From CAVQEG01 sp963711465 (lineage in GTDB: Bacteria; Bacteroidota; Ignavibacteria; OLB7): a stretch of DNA of 64,000 nucleotides. The notes under the pieces are model-generated. The model saw nothing but the letters and a program-made list of their open reading frames with translations, was not told the DNA's origin and did not search any database. Where the stretch lies: NCBI GenBank assembly GCA_963711465.1, contig CAVQEG010000001.1, positions 1,116,001 to 1,180,000 of the forward strand, read 5' to 3'. Shown here piece by piece: positions 37,034 through 45,821 of this stretch. Position 1 is the first letter of the stretch, and each line of letters opens with the position of its first letter. The position numbers and the translations under genes were made by a program.

Positions 37034-39298
37034 TCAGCCGCCCGACCCGACCGGCACTTCCGATGCTGCTGCGGGCAAGGCAACCGACGTTGACGACTCC
37101 AGCCGAACCTTGACGTTTTTGTACGCCGGAGTCCGACTGCGCGCATCGACCTTGCGCCCCACAAGGACGTTGGCCTCAGGGTAGTACATCGCCGCACACC
37201 CCCGCGCAATGTCATAGGGAGCGACGAACACGTCCGAAAGCGCACCGCTTGCGGATCGCACGGTGACGCGGCCTCCCGAGCGCAGATTCAACCGTCGCAT
37301 ATCCTCCGGGTTGATGAGGATCACATCGCGTCGTCCCTGATTTCTGTAGCGATCCTCTTCCTCGTATACCACAGTATTGAATTGTCCTTCAGAGCGAATC
37401 GTCATCAGCCGGAATTCGTCGGGTTCAATATGATCCACCGGCGTCGCGACCGGCTGAAACCGTGCACGACCATCGGGAAATGGAAATACCGGGGTATGCC
37501 TGATGCGCCCGGGGATGTGGAATTCGTGCTTCGTTCGATCGATGGCTCCGACGGATTCATAGCCAGGAACGACCGCCGCCATTGCCGCCCGGATTTCCTC
37601 GTGACTCTTCATCCGCTCGAAATCGATCGGTCCGTCCTTCGGAAGAATTCGAGCGCCAATTGACGTGATGATCGATACCTCGGAGCGCATCTCGCCAGGC
37701 GGCGGGAGGATTCCTCCGTCGGAAAGCCGCACGAAATTGAACATGCTCTCCTGCGTCGTCGGCTGCATTTCCTCATCGCGCGCAAGCGTCGGCAGAATGA
37801 ACGTCGTGCCGTCGGTACGAAGCCGATCGACGCAGACGTGACCCTTGTTGAGCTTCGTATTGATATGAACGGTCGTGCGGATGCGGCCCAGCGCCTCGGC
37901 CGCAAACGTGAGGTCGGGATTTGCTGCGTAGAAATTCCCGCCCAAAGACAGTGCGAAATCCACATCGCCTCGATGCGCGGCCTCTACCGAACCCAGCGAA
38001 TCGAGTCCCTTTCCCTCCGGTGGACGAAGCCCGTAGATCTCCTGCATTCGTGTGAGGAATCCGGCTTTGAGCGCAGGAGTGAACCCGACCGATCCGACCC
38101 CCTGTACGTTCGAATGTCCACGAATCGGCAGCAGTCCCGCGTGGGGGCGCCCGACCATTCCTCGAGCCAGAGCGAGATTGGCGATCATCGCGACGTTGTC
38201 GGTGCCGTGCTCGTGGTGCGTAATCCCCATCGCCCACATGAGCACCGCATTGCTGGACGCAGCGTAGAGCCTTCCGACGCGAACGATCTCGTCCCTTGGA
38301 ACGCCGCAATTGTCTGCCAGGGCGTCGAGGGAGACGCCGTCGAGATCGCGCCGAACCGCCTCCCAGCCGTTGGTGTGATCTGCAATGAACGCGTCGTCGA
38401 GTCCTCCTTCTGCAATGACGACCTTCAGGATGCCCTTGAGCAATGCGATGTCGCCGCCGATTCGCGGCATCAGGTAATGGTCGCTCACGCGGCTTCCCCA
38501 CAGCAGCGAGCGGCCACTGGAGGGAACGTGGAAGTGCTCCAGTCCCGTCTCCCGCATCGGATTGATCACCACCACCTGTCCGCCGCGATTGCGAAGGTTG
38601 ACCAGCTGTGTGATCAATCGCGGGTGGTTGCTGGCCGGATTCGCGCCGATGAGAAGGGCGAAGTCCGCGTGCTCGAGATCCTCGAGTTTCAACGTTGCCG
38701 TCCCGGTTCCCACCGTGAGCCCGAGTCCGACACCGCTGGCCTGATGGCAGTAATAGGAGCAGTTATTGACGTTGTTGGTACCGTAGACGCGCGCCAGCCA
38801 TTGCAGAAGAAATGCAGCCTCACTACTTGATCGGCCCGATGCATAGAAGAAGCTGCGGGAGGGATCGGTATCCTGCATTGTCGATGCAATCTGACCCAGC
38901 GCCTCCTCCCAGTCGACGACCGTGAAGTGGCTGTCGCCGCGGCGTGCGACCAGCGGGTATGCCAGTCGACCGAGGTGCTCCAGTTCCCGGGACGACAGTT
39001 TCGAGAGCTCCTCGATCGAATGGTCGGCGAAGAACGCAGGTTCGATCGGCGGCTGCATGTCGGCGGCCATCGCCTGGACGCTCTTCTTGCAGAACTCGGG
39101 GAAGTGACCCTGTTCGTTGGTCATTCCGCCGGCCTGCCCGCCCATGCCGAGCGCACACGTCTTGCAGGCATTGCGGCTCTGCATGCGGCGATAGAATGCA
39201 AGCGGCCCACCGCGCGCCTCGATCGATTTCTGAATCGAATACACGATGGCGGCAGCGCCGCCGCCTGAACGGACGCTCTTTGAAGATCTCACGGTCAC
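37034..39298 (-). CDS. YdeP/FdhF-like molybdopterin oxidoreductase
   Basis: A 754-residue molybdopterin enzyme of the FdhF/YdeP group. It has an N-terminal iron-sulfur-like Cys set (CKTC at 45-48, Cys70), the YdeP-type active-site stretch NNCSYYCHQASGVGL (about 179-193), LLIGANPASNHPR, WAMGITHHEHG and GLLPIRGHSNVQG, and a C-terminal cofactor-binding domain with MTIRSEGQFNTVVYEEEDRY. The group is annotated as formate dehydrogenase-like, and the true substrate is uncertain. No partner FeS or membrane subunit is adjacent. Confidence 0.9.
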   Translation of the reverse strand: MTVRSSKSVRSGGGAAAIVYSIQKSIEARGGPLAFYRRMQSRNACKTCALGMGGQAGGMTNEQGHFPEFCKKSVQAMAADMQPPIEPAFFADHSIEELSKLSSRELEHLGRLAYPLVARRGDSHFTVVDWEEALGQIASTMQDTDPSRSFFYASGRSSSEAAFLLQWLARVYGTNNVNNCSYYCHQASGVGLGLTVGTGTATLKLEDLEHADFALLIGANPASNHPRLITQLVNLRNRGGQVVVINPMRETGLEHFHVPSSGRSLLWGSRVSDHYLMPRIGGDIALLKGILKVVIAEGGLDDAFIADHTNGWEAVRRDLDGVSLDALADNCGVPRDEIVRVGRLYAASSNAVLMWAMGITHHEHGTDNVAMIANLALARGMVGRPHAGLLPIRGHSNVQGVGSVGFTPALKAGFLTRMQEIYGLRPPEGKGLDSLGSVEAAHRGDVDFALSLGGNFYAANPDLTFAAEALGRIRTTVHINTKLNKGHVCVDRLRTDGTTFILPTLARDEEMQPTTQESMFNFVRLSDGGILPPPGEMRSEVSIITSIGARILPKDGPIDFERMKSHEEIRAAMAAVVPGYESVGAIDRTKHEFHIPGRIRHTPVFPFPDGRARFQPVATPVDHIEPDEFRLMTIRSEGQFNTVVYEEEDRYRNQGRRDVILINPEDMRRLNLRSGGRVTVRSASGALSDVFVAPYDIARGCAAMYYPEANVLVGRKVDARSRTPAYKNVKVRLESSTSVALPAAASEVPVGSGG

Positions 39299-39344
39299 AA
39301 GGGAGACATGAACGGTTTCTCAGCGAGTCGCGGAACGGGACCCT

Positions 39345-40196
39345 TCAATGTGCGAATTCATACGCGAGGTTGGTGACACGACCGCGCCAGTACGGTTTCG
39401 GCCCCGCCGGCAGTATCCACGACACCTCGCCCTGCAGTGGTATGCACATTCCGTCGCGAACCGAATAGTTGCTCCAATGTCCTTCCCATGGTGTGGGGAC
39501 CACGGTGCCGGACACCATGCGCCCACGCGCTTCGGCACGCACCGATGCAATCAGGCCGTCGGAATTGAAGCGAAACAGCATCGTCAGCGCGATCTCGCCG
39601 TCGGTCATCGTTGCCATTGCGGAGGTGTTGTCGACGGCATCCCACCGCACACCCTGACTCGGCAGCAGCGCGGTCGGATACCAGGCGGTTTCGGCGAAGA
39701 AGCGCATCAGCTCGCCCAGCGCCGCCTCTGGCGTTCCCCGCACGTTCACGATAGAAATCAGCCCGAAGAGGGCCGCGTGGAGGATTCCCTCGCCGGCGAT
39801 ATAGGCATCGTGAACACGAATGATCATTCCCGGCATCATGCTGATACGAGCGTCCCAGTCGAATCCGGGGCGGCGGGTGATCACGCGCTGGTTCGAGGTG
39901 AACGGCTTCCACTGCTCACCGGATTCGCTCATGTTGAACGTGCCGGCGTGTTCGATGTTGACGGCCGAGACGATGCGCCGGGCATCGCCGAGCGCCGTCC
40001 GGAAATACCGTTGCACAGGAGCCGGAAGGCCGGTCAACTCGTCCCGTGAAATGATCGTCACCTCACCCGGCCGCCGCTGCGACTCAAGCGTGGCGCGCAT
40101 CCGGTAGGTGGTCCGTTGCCACCCGATGGCACCGAAGCCAATCACAGCACCAACGATCGCGACCAGTCCGAGGAGAATCAGGAGAATCACTGTCAT
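39345..40196 (-). CDS. DUF6544-family membrane-anchored protein
   Basis: A 283-residue protein with one N-terminal helix (TVILLILLGLVAIVGAVIGF) followed by a soluble domain with LPAPVQRYFRTALGDA, GTFNMSESGEQWKPFTSNQ and FDWDARISMMPG. These are the markers of the DUF6544 family, of unknown function. The start at 40196 has no strong ribosome binding site, and a longer version from about 40235 is possible. It is the last core-genome gene before the restriction-modification island. Confidence 0.75.
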   Translation of the reverse strand: MTVILLILLGLVAIVGAVIGFGAIGWQRTTYRMRATLESQRRPGEVTIISRDELTGLPAPVQRYFRTALGDARRIVSAVNIEHAGTFNMSESGEQWKPFTSNQRVITRRPGFDWDARISMMPGMIIRVHDAYIAGEGILHAALFGLISIVNVRGTPEAALGELMRFFAETAWYPTALLPSQGVRWDAVDNTSAMATMTDGEIALTMLFRFNSDGLIASVRAEARGRMVSGTVVPTPWEGHWSNYSVRDGMCIPLQGEVSWILPAGPKPYWRGRVTNLAYEFAH

Positions 40197-40688
40197 AATG
40201 GGTGGCAGGCATGTTGGGTATCGTTCGAAGGACATGATCACCGACCGATGCAACGCGTACCGTGACAGCAGACAAACGTGAGGCAATGACGCTCTCGACG
40301 CTTGCATTCGCGGTATCGATGTTCGACAACGCGTCCGGGCCCTGCGCCCTCATGTTCACGGCTGTGTTCCTTCGTTCAAGATGGCCAGATAGTCGTCGTA
40401 GGCGAAAACAGAGAAACAGGTCCGGGACTGGCAGGAGCGCCGAAACGCGGTCCAGCCTGCCGCAGGCCGGCACGGCGCGCTCCAGCAGCCGCTGACGAAC
40501 CGGCGGTAGTTCCAGCGGGGCACCGGCGGCAGTGGACCGGGCACGAAAGCGCGCACGAACTCGCCGCCCGCAGTCGTGGTTTCGAAATGCCCCGAAATCC
40601 CTCACTTCATCGGTCTGGCCTTGTTGCTGCTCGCTTGAATAACGCCGCGCCCTATTAACGAAAAGCGGGATTTCTTTAATAGTGGAGA
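40197..40688. other. Gene-free junction next to the defence island
   Basis: About 490 bp with no convincing gene on either strand; short frames present lack ribosome binding sites and recognisable domains. Near the right end is an AT-rich inverted repeat, CTATTAA (40652-40658) with TTAATAG (40676-40682), immediately before the remnant HsdR tail. It may mark the boundary of the transferred segment. Confidence 0.5.
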
Positions 40689-40857
40689 TCACGCCCACTC
40701 GGAGGAAAGCAGCGCCGCCTGCTTGAGGACCGTCTGCGTGGCGCGCTCCTGCTTGCCGGGCGGATAGCCGTGCTTGCGGAGGATGCGCTTGACCATAACG
40801 CGCAGTTTCGGGTCATGGACACCGTTCGCCCTTCGCCTCATCGAGGAACGCGATCAC
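40689..40857 (-). pseudogene. Frameshifted C-terminal remnant of a second HsdR
   Basis: Beyond the hsdR stop the minus strand encodes, in two different frames, VIAFLDEAKGER (from 40857) and then VHDPKLRVMVKRILRKHGYP with a tail ending LLSSEWA at 40689-40820. These are typical of the C-terminal DUF3387-type end of another Type I restriction subunit family. The intact hsdR upstream already has a normal C-terminus. So this is a leftover piece of an earlier R subunit, broken by a frameshift. Confidence 0.7.
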
Positions 40858-43800
40858 TGGGACGACGCCGGACCCGGGCCCGGCGCCTGATATGTCAGGC
40901 CGAACACCGTGTCCGTCAGCCACCGCTTGAACGAATCGTTGTCCATGAATTGCTTGAAGAGCTCCGTGTCGTCCTTGAGCAGCGCGGTCATCACGCGAGC
41001 CAGCGCCTTGTCGTGCTCGATGCGGGCGTTCTGCGTGTCGGAGTGTTGCCTGGCGTTCTGGTAGGCGGTGTCGGCCGCGACGCGGTTCGGGATCTCCTCG
41101 GTGATCAGCTTTTGCACACGGTCGGTATCGCTCCAGGGAATGTCGCCGAACTGGTCGTTGAACGTCTTGAGAATGTTCGAAAGCCGGTCGAGTTCCGGCC
41201 CGGGCTTATGCCCGCCGCCCGTGGTCGGGACCGGTTCGATCTCCGCGTCCTCGTCAGCGAGCTGGATCTTCACCGCCGCCTGCTTTTCGACCCGATAGCT
41301 GTCCATGTCGATCGTTTCAAGAATGCCGGCCGACAGGTCCTCCTCGACTGGCGCCGGCAGCTTGGGCACCAGAAACGTCAGGAAGATGGAGAGCTTCTCC
41401 CACTCGGCGTTGGTGAAGGGTAGGATCGACGAAAGGAACCCGTAGGCGCGCAGGAACGCCTTGGCCTTCCCCTTGAAATCCACCTGACTGTCCTCGTCGA
41501 GTTGCTCGCGGTAGTCGGCCACGCACGCATCGAGGATGGGGTCGAGCCGATCGCGGCCGGCGCCTCCCAGATAGAGCGCCACGAGGTCATCCACCTGCGC
41601 CTCTGCGTAAATCTGGTAGCCGTCGAGCGCCGCCTTCAGGTCGTGCAGCTTGTTCGGATCGGTCTCCTCGGCGAGTATCGTCGTGCGATAGTAGTCGCTG
41701 AACGCGTCGCCAATGGTGTCGGCGTCGTTCATGAAATCGAGCACGAATACATCGTGCTTCTTCGGATGCGCGCGGTTGAGCCGCGAGAGCGTCTGCACCG
41801 CCTTGATTCCCGAGAGGACCTTGTCCACATACATCGTGTGCAGCAGCGGCTCGTCGTAGCCGGTCTGGAACTTGTCGGCACAGACGAGGAATCTGTACGG
41901 GTCCTGCTGAATCTTGTCGGCGATCTGGTTCGACGGAAAGCCGTTGAGTGACGCTTCAGTCACCTTCACGCCGCCGTACTCATGCTCGCCCGAGAAGGCG
42001 ACGATCGGACGGTATCGGCTCTTTCGCTCCGCGAGGTAGTCGCGAATCGCGTGGTAGTACTGGATGGCGCGCTCGACGCTGCTCGTCACCACCATCGCGC
42101 GCGCTTCACCGCCGATCTTGTTCAGCGCCAGCACCTGTTCGTGAAAGTGATCCACCATGATCTCGGCCTTCAGCCGGATCGCGTGGTCGTGGCTCTCCAC
42201 GTAACGGCGCAGCTTCTTCTTCGCCCGCCGGGTGTCGAACTCGGGATCGGCTTCCACCTTCTTGACCAGCCGATAGTAGCTGTCGACCGGCGTGTAGTTC
42301 TTCAGTACATCGAGGATGAAGCCCTCCTGAATGGCCTGCTTCATCGTGTAGCTGTGGAAGGGTCGGTGTTTCACCGTGCCGTCGGACTGCGGCACCGGTT
42401 CGCCGAAGATCTCGAGCGTCTTGTTCTTCGGCGTGGCAGTGAACGCGAAGTAGCTCGCATTGGGCAGCAGCTTCTTCGCTTCCATCAGGCGATTGATCTG
42501 GTCTTCGAGCGTCTCGTCGTCCTCTTCGACGCCGGCCGCGGACAGCGCCATTGACAGCGCCGCGGAGGTCCGCCCGCCCTGGCTCGAGTGTGCCTCGTCG
42601 ATGACGATCGCGAAGCGACGCCCGCGGTGCTCCTGATCGTTGTCGGCGCCGATCTCATCGAGGATGAACGGGAACTTCTGCACCGTGGAGATGATGATCT
42701 TCTTGCCCTCGGCGATGAATCTGCGGAGATCGCCGGAGCGCTGGGCATGCCCGACCGTCGCACCCACCTGGGCGAACTGCTTGATGGTGTCCTTGATCTG
42801 CTGGTCGAGGATCCGCCGGTCGGTGACGACGACGATCGAATCAAAGACCGGCGCGTCGTCCTTGCTGAGTCCGATCAACTGGTGGGCGAGCCAGGCGATG
42901 GAGTTCGATTTCCCGCTCCCGGCCGAATGCTGAATCAGGTAACGCCTGCCCGCGCCGTGGGCCTGCGCGTCGGCCAGCAGTTTCCGGACTACGTCGAGCT
43001 GGTGAAATCGCGGCCAGATCTGCACCGCCTTCTTCCTCCCGCTCTTCTCGTCTTTCGTCTCGACGACCTGCGCGTAGTTCTCGAGAATGTCCGTCAGACC
43101 GTCTCGGGTCAGAATGTGCTTCCAGAGGTAGTCGGTCTTGAGACCGTTCGGGTTGGGCGGGTTGCCAGCGCCGTCGTTCCATCCCTTGTTGAACGGCAGG
43201 AACCATGACCCCTTGCCCTTCAGGTGCGTGCAGAAACGCACTTCGTTGTCGTCCACCGCGAAGTGCACCACGCAGCGCCCGAACTCGAAGAGCTTCTCGC
43301 GCGGATCGCGGTCGCGCTGGTATTGCTCGACCGCATCGGCCACCGTCTGCTTGGTCAGACTGTTTTTCAATTCGAAGGTGGCGACGGGAAGCCCATTGAT
43401 GAAGAGCCCGACATCGAGCGCGCGCTGCGTCTCATCACGGCTGTAGCGCAGTTGGCGCGTGACGCTGAAGCGGTTCTGGGCGTATCGTTCGGCGGCCTTC
43501 GGATTTCCTGGCGACGGCGTGCCGTAGAAGAGTTCGAGACTTACGGGTCCGTGCTTGAGTCCGCGGCGCAGCACGTCGATGGTGCCGCGTTTGGTGATCT
43601 CGCCCTGGAGCCGCGCCAGGAACTTGCGCCGCGTGGGGCCATCCTCATCCAGCGCCAGCGACTCGGCGACCTCGGGCTGCGTTGCGCGCAGGAAGGCGGC
43701 GAGCTGCGCCAGATCCACGCAGTACTCGCGGTCGTAGTCGGTCGGATCGCCGCAGATCCACCCGGCGGCATACGTAGCGGGGCGCTCGTGCACCTCGCCG

Positions 43801-43883
43801 GCCGCGCCGGGATCGCATGGAGCACCGGTCAGCGCCGTACAGATCAGTCGCTCAAGTCCTCGTTCGCTGGTGTCGGTGGTCAT
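40854..43883 (-). CDS. hsdR: Type I restriction enzyme, R subunit
   Basis: A 1009-residue HsdR. It has an N-terminal PD-(D/E)XK nuclease (ALDVGLFINGLPVATFELKNS: Asp158, Glu171-x-Lys173), then a DEAD-like translocase with Walker A GSGKS (321-325), VIDEAHSSQGG, and FTATPKN motif III. Helicase motifs LVCADKFQTGYDEPLLHTMY and LSRLNRAHPKKHDVFVLDF follow, with a C-terminal helical S/M-binding region. The start is MTTDTSERG at 43883, seven bases after GGAGGG. The start overlaps the small upstream ORF by ATGA. Confidence 0.95.
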   Translation of the reverse strand: MTTDTSERGLERLICTALTGAPCDPGAAGEVHERPATYAAGWICGDPTDYDREYCVDLAQLAAFLRATQPEVAESLALDEDGPTRRKFLARLQGEITKRGTIDVLRRGLKHGPVSLELFYGTPSPGNPKAAERYAQNRFSVTRQLRYSRDETQRALDVGLFINGLPVATFELKNSLTKQTVADAVEQYQRDRDPREKLFEFGRCVVHFAVDDNEVRFCTHLKGKGSWFLPFNKGWNDGAGNPPNPNGLKTDYLWKHILTRDGLTDILENYAQVVETKDEKSGRKKAVQIWPRFHQLDVVRKLLADAQAHGAGRRYLIQHSAGSGKSNSIAWLAHQLIGLSKDDAPVFDSIVVVTDRRILDQQIKDTIKQFAQVGATVGHAQRSGDLRRFIAEGKKIIISTVQKFPFILDEIGADNDQEHRGRRFAIVIDEAHSSQGGRTSAALSMALSAAGVEEDDETLEDQINRLMEAKKLLPNASYFAFTATPKNKTLEIFGEPVPQSDGTVKHRPFHSYTMKQAIQEGFILDVLKNYTPVDSYYRLVKKVEADPEFDTRRAKKKLRRYVESHDHAIRLKAEIMVDHFHEQVLALNKIGGEARAMVVTSSVERAIQYYHAIRDYLAERKSRYRPIVAFSGEHEYGGVKVTEASLNGFPSNQIADKIQQDPYRFLVCADKFQTGYDEPLLHTMYVDKVLSGIKAVQTLSRLNRAHPKKHDVFVLDFMNDADTIGDAFSDYYRTTILAEETDPNKLHDLKAALDGYQIYAEAQVDDLVALYLGGAGRDRLDPILDACVADYREQLDEDSQVDFKGKAKAFLRAYGFLSSILPFTNAEWEKLSIFLTFLVPKLPAPVEEDLSAGILETIDMDSYRVEKQAAVKIQLADEDAEIEPVPTTGGGHKPGPELDRLSNILKTFNDQFGDIPWSDTDRVQKLITEEIPNRVAADTAYQNARQHSDTQNARIEHDKALARVMTALLKDDTELFKQFMDNDSFKRWLTDTVFGLTYQAPGPGPASSQ

Positions 43884-44155
43884 CGGCCGTCCCTCCACCC
43901 CGTCAAGCGACCGTCGAGCAAACGCATTCGATCCAGGTGGTTGGTGCCATAGTGCTGTGCGCCCTCCGCGGTTCCACCACCCGTCTGCAGGTGGCCTTTG
44001 CTAGCCGCTTTGCTAAATCCTTTGCTAAGCGAAACGATTGCGTCGAGATCTAGCAAAGAGCCAAAGACACCCGATACCGGGGACGTACGCCCCAAGCGTG
44101 CGCATCTGAAAGCCGATTCCGAGACCGTTTGCGATGGCGTCCTTTGCTCAGACAT
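43880..44155 (-). CDS. Small ORF between the AlbA_2 gene and hsdR
   Basis: A 91-residue reading frame starting MSEQRTPSQTVSES. It fits exactly between its neighbours: the start lies inside the last codons of the AlbA_2 gene and its TGA overlaps the hsdR ATG (ATGA), like the other junctions of this operon. The middle reads LSKGFSKAASKG, encoded by three AGCAAAG units spaced 12 bp apart. No family is recognised. It may be a real small protein or a coupled leader for hsdR. Confidence 0.5.
   Translation of the reverse strand: MSEQRTPSQTVSESAFRCARLGRTSPVSGVFGSLLDLDAIVSLSKGFSKAASKGHLQTGGGTAEGAQHYGTNHLDRMRLLDGRLTGWRDGR
43996..44063. repeat. TTTGCTA repeats upstream of hsdR
   Basis: Three direct copies of TTTGCTA at a 12-bp period (within about 43996-44030) are followed by one inverted copy, TAGCAAA, at about 44052-44058. 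Spacing near one helical turn and the inverted copy suggest a protein-binding site, although they also lie inside the small ORF. Confidence 0.45.
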
Positions 44156-45821
44156 CACTCGACTCCTCGATATACCAGGCGGGGTGGGCCCGCGTCCCGC
44201 GGTTGTGGATTCTTCCTGCGCGTCGAAGTTCCTGCAGGAGGTTGTGGACCTTACGGCTCTTCTGCTCGTCGGTCAGCCGATCCGGCAACTTCGGCAGGAG
44301 GAGCTGATCGACGTCCTTGCGCGTCACGGGACCATGCTCACGTACCAGCGCCAGAGTCAGATCCAGGTAGTACTGCTTGTCAAAGCCCCGCTCGCGGATG
44401 TGTCGGCCCGCGTCGCCCGTCGCCTTCGCGACCAGGCCCGCAACGATGAGATTTGGATAACGACCCTCCACCAAACCCGCAGCCTTCAGACGACGATGCT
44501 CGTCCCGCTCGATCGACTGCCCCTTCTGTACGCGGTCGAGGAGCAAGACCTGCAAGAGATCGAGGTCGGCCCGCTCCATAAGGAGCCGCGTGTAGCGCTC
44601 GTCGAGGATCCGGCCGGTAAGGCTGACGGCGACCTCGTTCGCCGTATCGAGATCGTAGTCCGGCATCGGAAACGAGCGCCGCCGCTGCGTCTCGAACATG
44701 CGCTTGATACCGCCGCCCTGAGTATCGATCAGGTTCAGCTCGACCATTGCGTCCGCGAGGAAGGGATTGCGGTAGAGGGCCTGCGGCGCATCCTGACGGA
44801 TGACCGTATCGACGTCGCCCGGCATAAAGTCGCCGACGTTGGTCACGAGCACCCGATCTGGGAACTCGACCACGACGATGCGCCCATGCCGACGGTAATC
44901 CTGGTGCGCGATGGCGTTGTGCAGCGTTTCACGGATCACCCAGGGGTCGTACTGCGTGATCTCCTGCGGGAACAGCGTCCCGCTGGGCAGCGCGCGCACG
45001 ATGAGGTTGCGAATGCGCTTGAGCAAGCGATTGCCGGCGAGCAGGAACGGAGGGCCGATGTGTTCATAGTCGAGTTCGCGGTTTTCCGCGTCCTTGAGAA
45101 TCCACGAGATCTTGGCCACCGCCGGCGACAATAGCGTCGCCGACTCGGGGCGGCCAAGGAGCAGGAGCGCAGCATTCGTGACGGCCCCCTGCTTGAGGAC
45201 GCGGGCCTTGTTGAGGAAGGTCTGGTCGTCCCAGCCGGCCACCTCTGAGGCCTGTCCGGGATGCTTGACGACGAACTGCTCGCGCGCCTTGGCAAGGGCG
45301 TCCGGGTCGAGGTCCACCAGCGCGGCCGCCGTGCACACCTCGGCCGACCAGTCGCTGCCGCGGGTCCAAAGAGCCCGTGCCTTCTCGGGATGGTTTCGCA
45401 GTTCCGTCTTGCTCGATCCCACCCGGACGTACGGCGTGCCATAGAAACTGACCGGCTGGCCGGATGCGGGACCAATCCCGAACAGGACGACCCGACCGTC
45501 CGGGTGCTCGACGACATGCACCTCGATGCCCGTGTTCGGCTGCAAGCCCGCCCCGAGCCACGGCAGCAGATCCTGGTTACCCTTGGCCTTCGTCGAGTAC
45601 GGGTCGAAGGGCGTGCCGACGACCGCGTGCGTCGCGTCCTCGATGCCGAACACGATGTAGCCGCGTGGCTGTCCCGCCAGACAGGCGGAGTTGGCGAGGG
45701 CGGAGAGGTACTGGCCGAGCGCCTGCGGATCACAGCGGCTGCGCTTGAACTCGAACCACTCCGTCTCCGCCGGCATAGCGCGCAAGCCGTCGATGAGTGT
45801 GATGTGCTCGCGCCCGCTCAC
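44148..45821 (-). CDS. AlbA_2 (Schlafen-like) DNA-binding and ATPase-domain protein
   Basis: A 557-residue protein with an N-terminal AlbA_2/Schlafen AAA_4 domain (ETEWFEFKRS, LANSACLAGQPRGYIVFGIED). A RecG-like ATP-binding module of the HATPase_c_4 type follows (PWVIRETLHNAIAHQDYRRHG, then LADAMVELNLIDTQGGGIKRMF), and the C-terminus is winged-helix-like. Such proteins occur commonly inside Type I restriction loci and are annotated as putative transcriptional regulators or defence accessories. The ATG overlaps the hsdS stop (ATGA). Confidence 0.85.
   Translation of the reverse strand: MSGREHITLIDGLRAMPAETEWFEFKRSRCDPQALGQYLSALANSACLAGQPRGYIVFGIEDATHAVVGTPFDPYSTKAKGNQDLLPWLGAGLQPNTGIEVHVVEHPDGRVVLFGIGPASGQPVSFYGTPYVRVGSSKTELRNHPEKARALWTRGSDWSAEVCTAAALVDLDPDALAKAREQFVVKHPGQASEVAGWDDQTFLNKARVLKQGAVTNAALLLLGRPESATLLSPAVAKISWILKDAENRELDYEHIGPPFLLAGNRLLKRIRNLIVRALPSGTLFPQEITQYDPWVIRETLHNAIAHQDYRRHGRIVVVEFPDRVLVTNVGDFMPGDVDTVIRQDAPQALYRNPFLADAMVELNLIDTQGGGIKRMFETQRRRSFPMPDYDLDTANEVAVSLTGRILDERYTRLLMERADLDLLQVLLLDRVQKGQSIERDEHRRLKAAGLVEGRYPNLIVAGLVAKATGDAGRHIRERGFDKQYYLDLTLALVREHGPVTRKDVDQLLLPKLPDRLTDEQKSRKVHNLLQELRRAGRIHNRGTRAHPAWYIEESSDV

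Noticed and set aside
40356..40556. 66-codon minus-strand ORF in the island junction
   Set aside because: It has no ribosome binding site, no family resemblance and an overlapping equally open frame; more likely decayed or non-coding.
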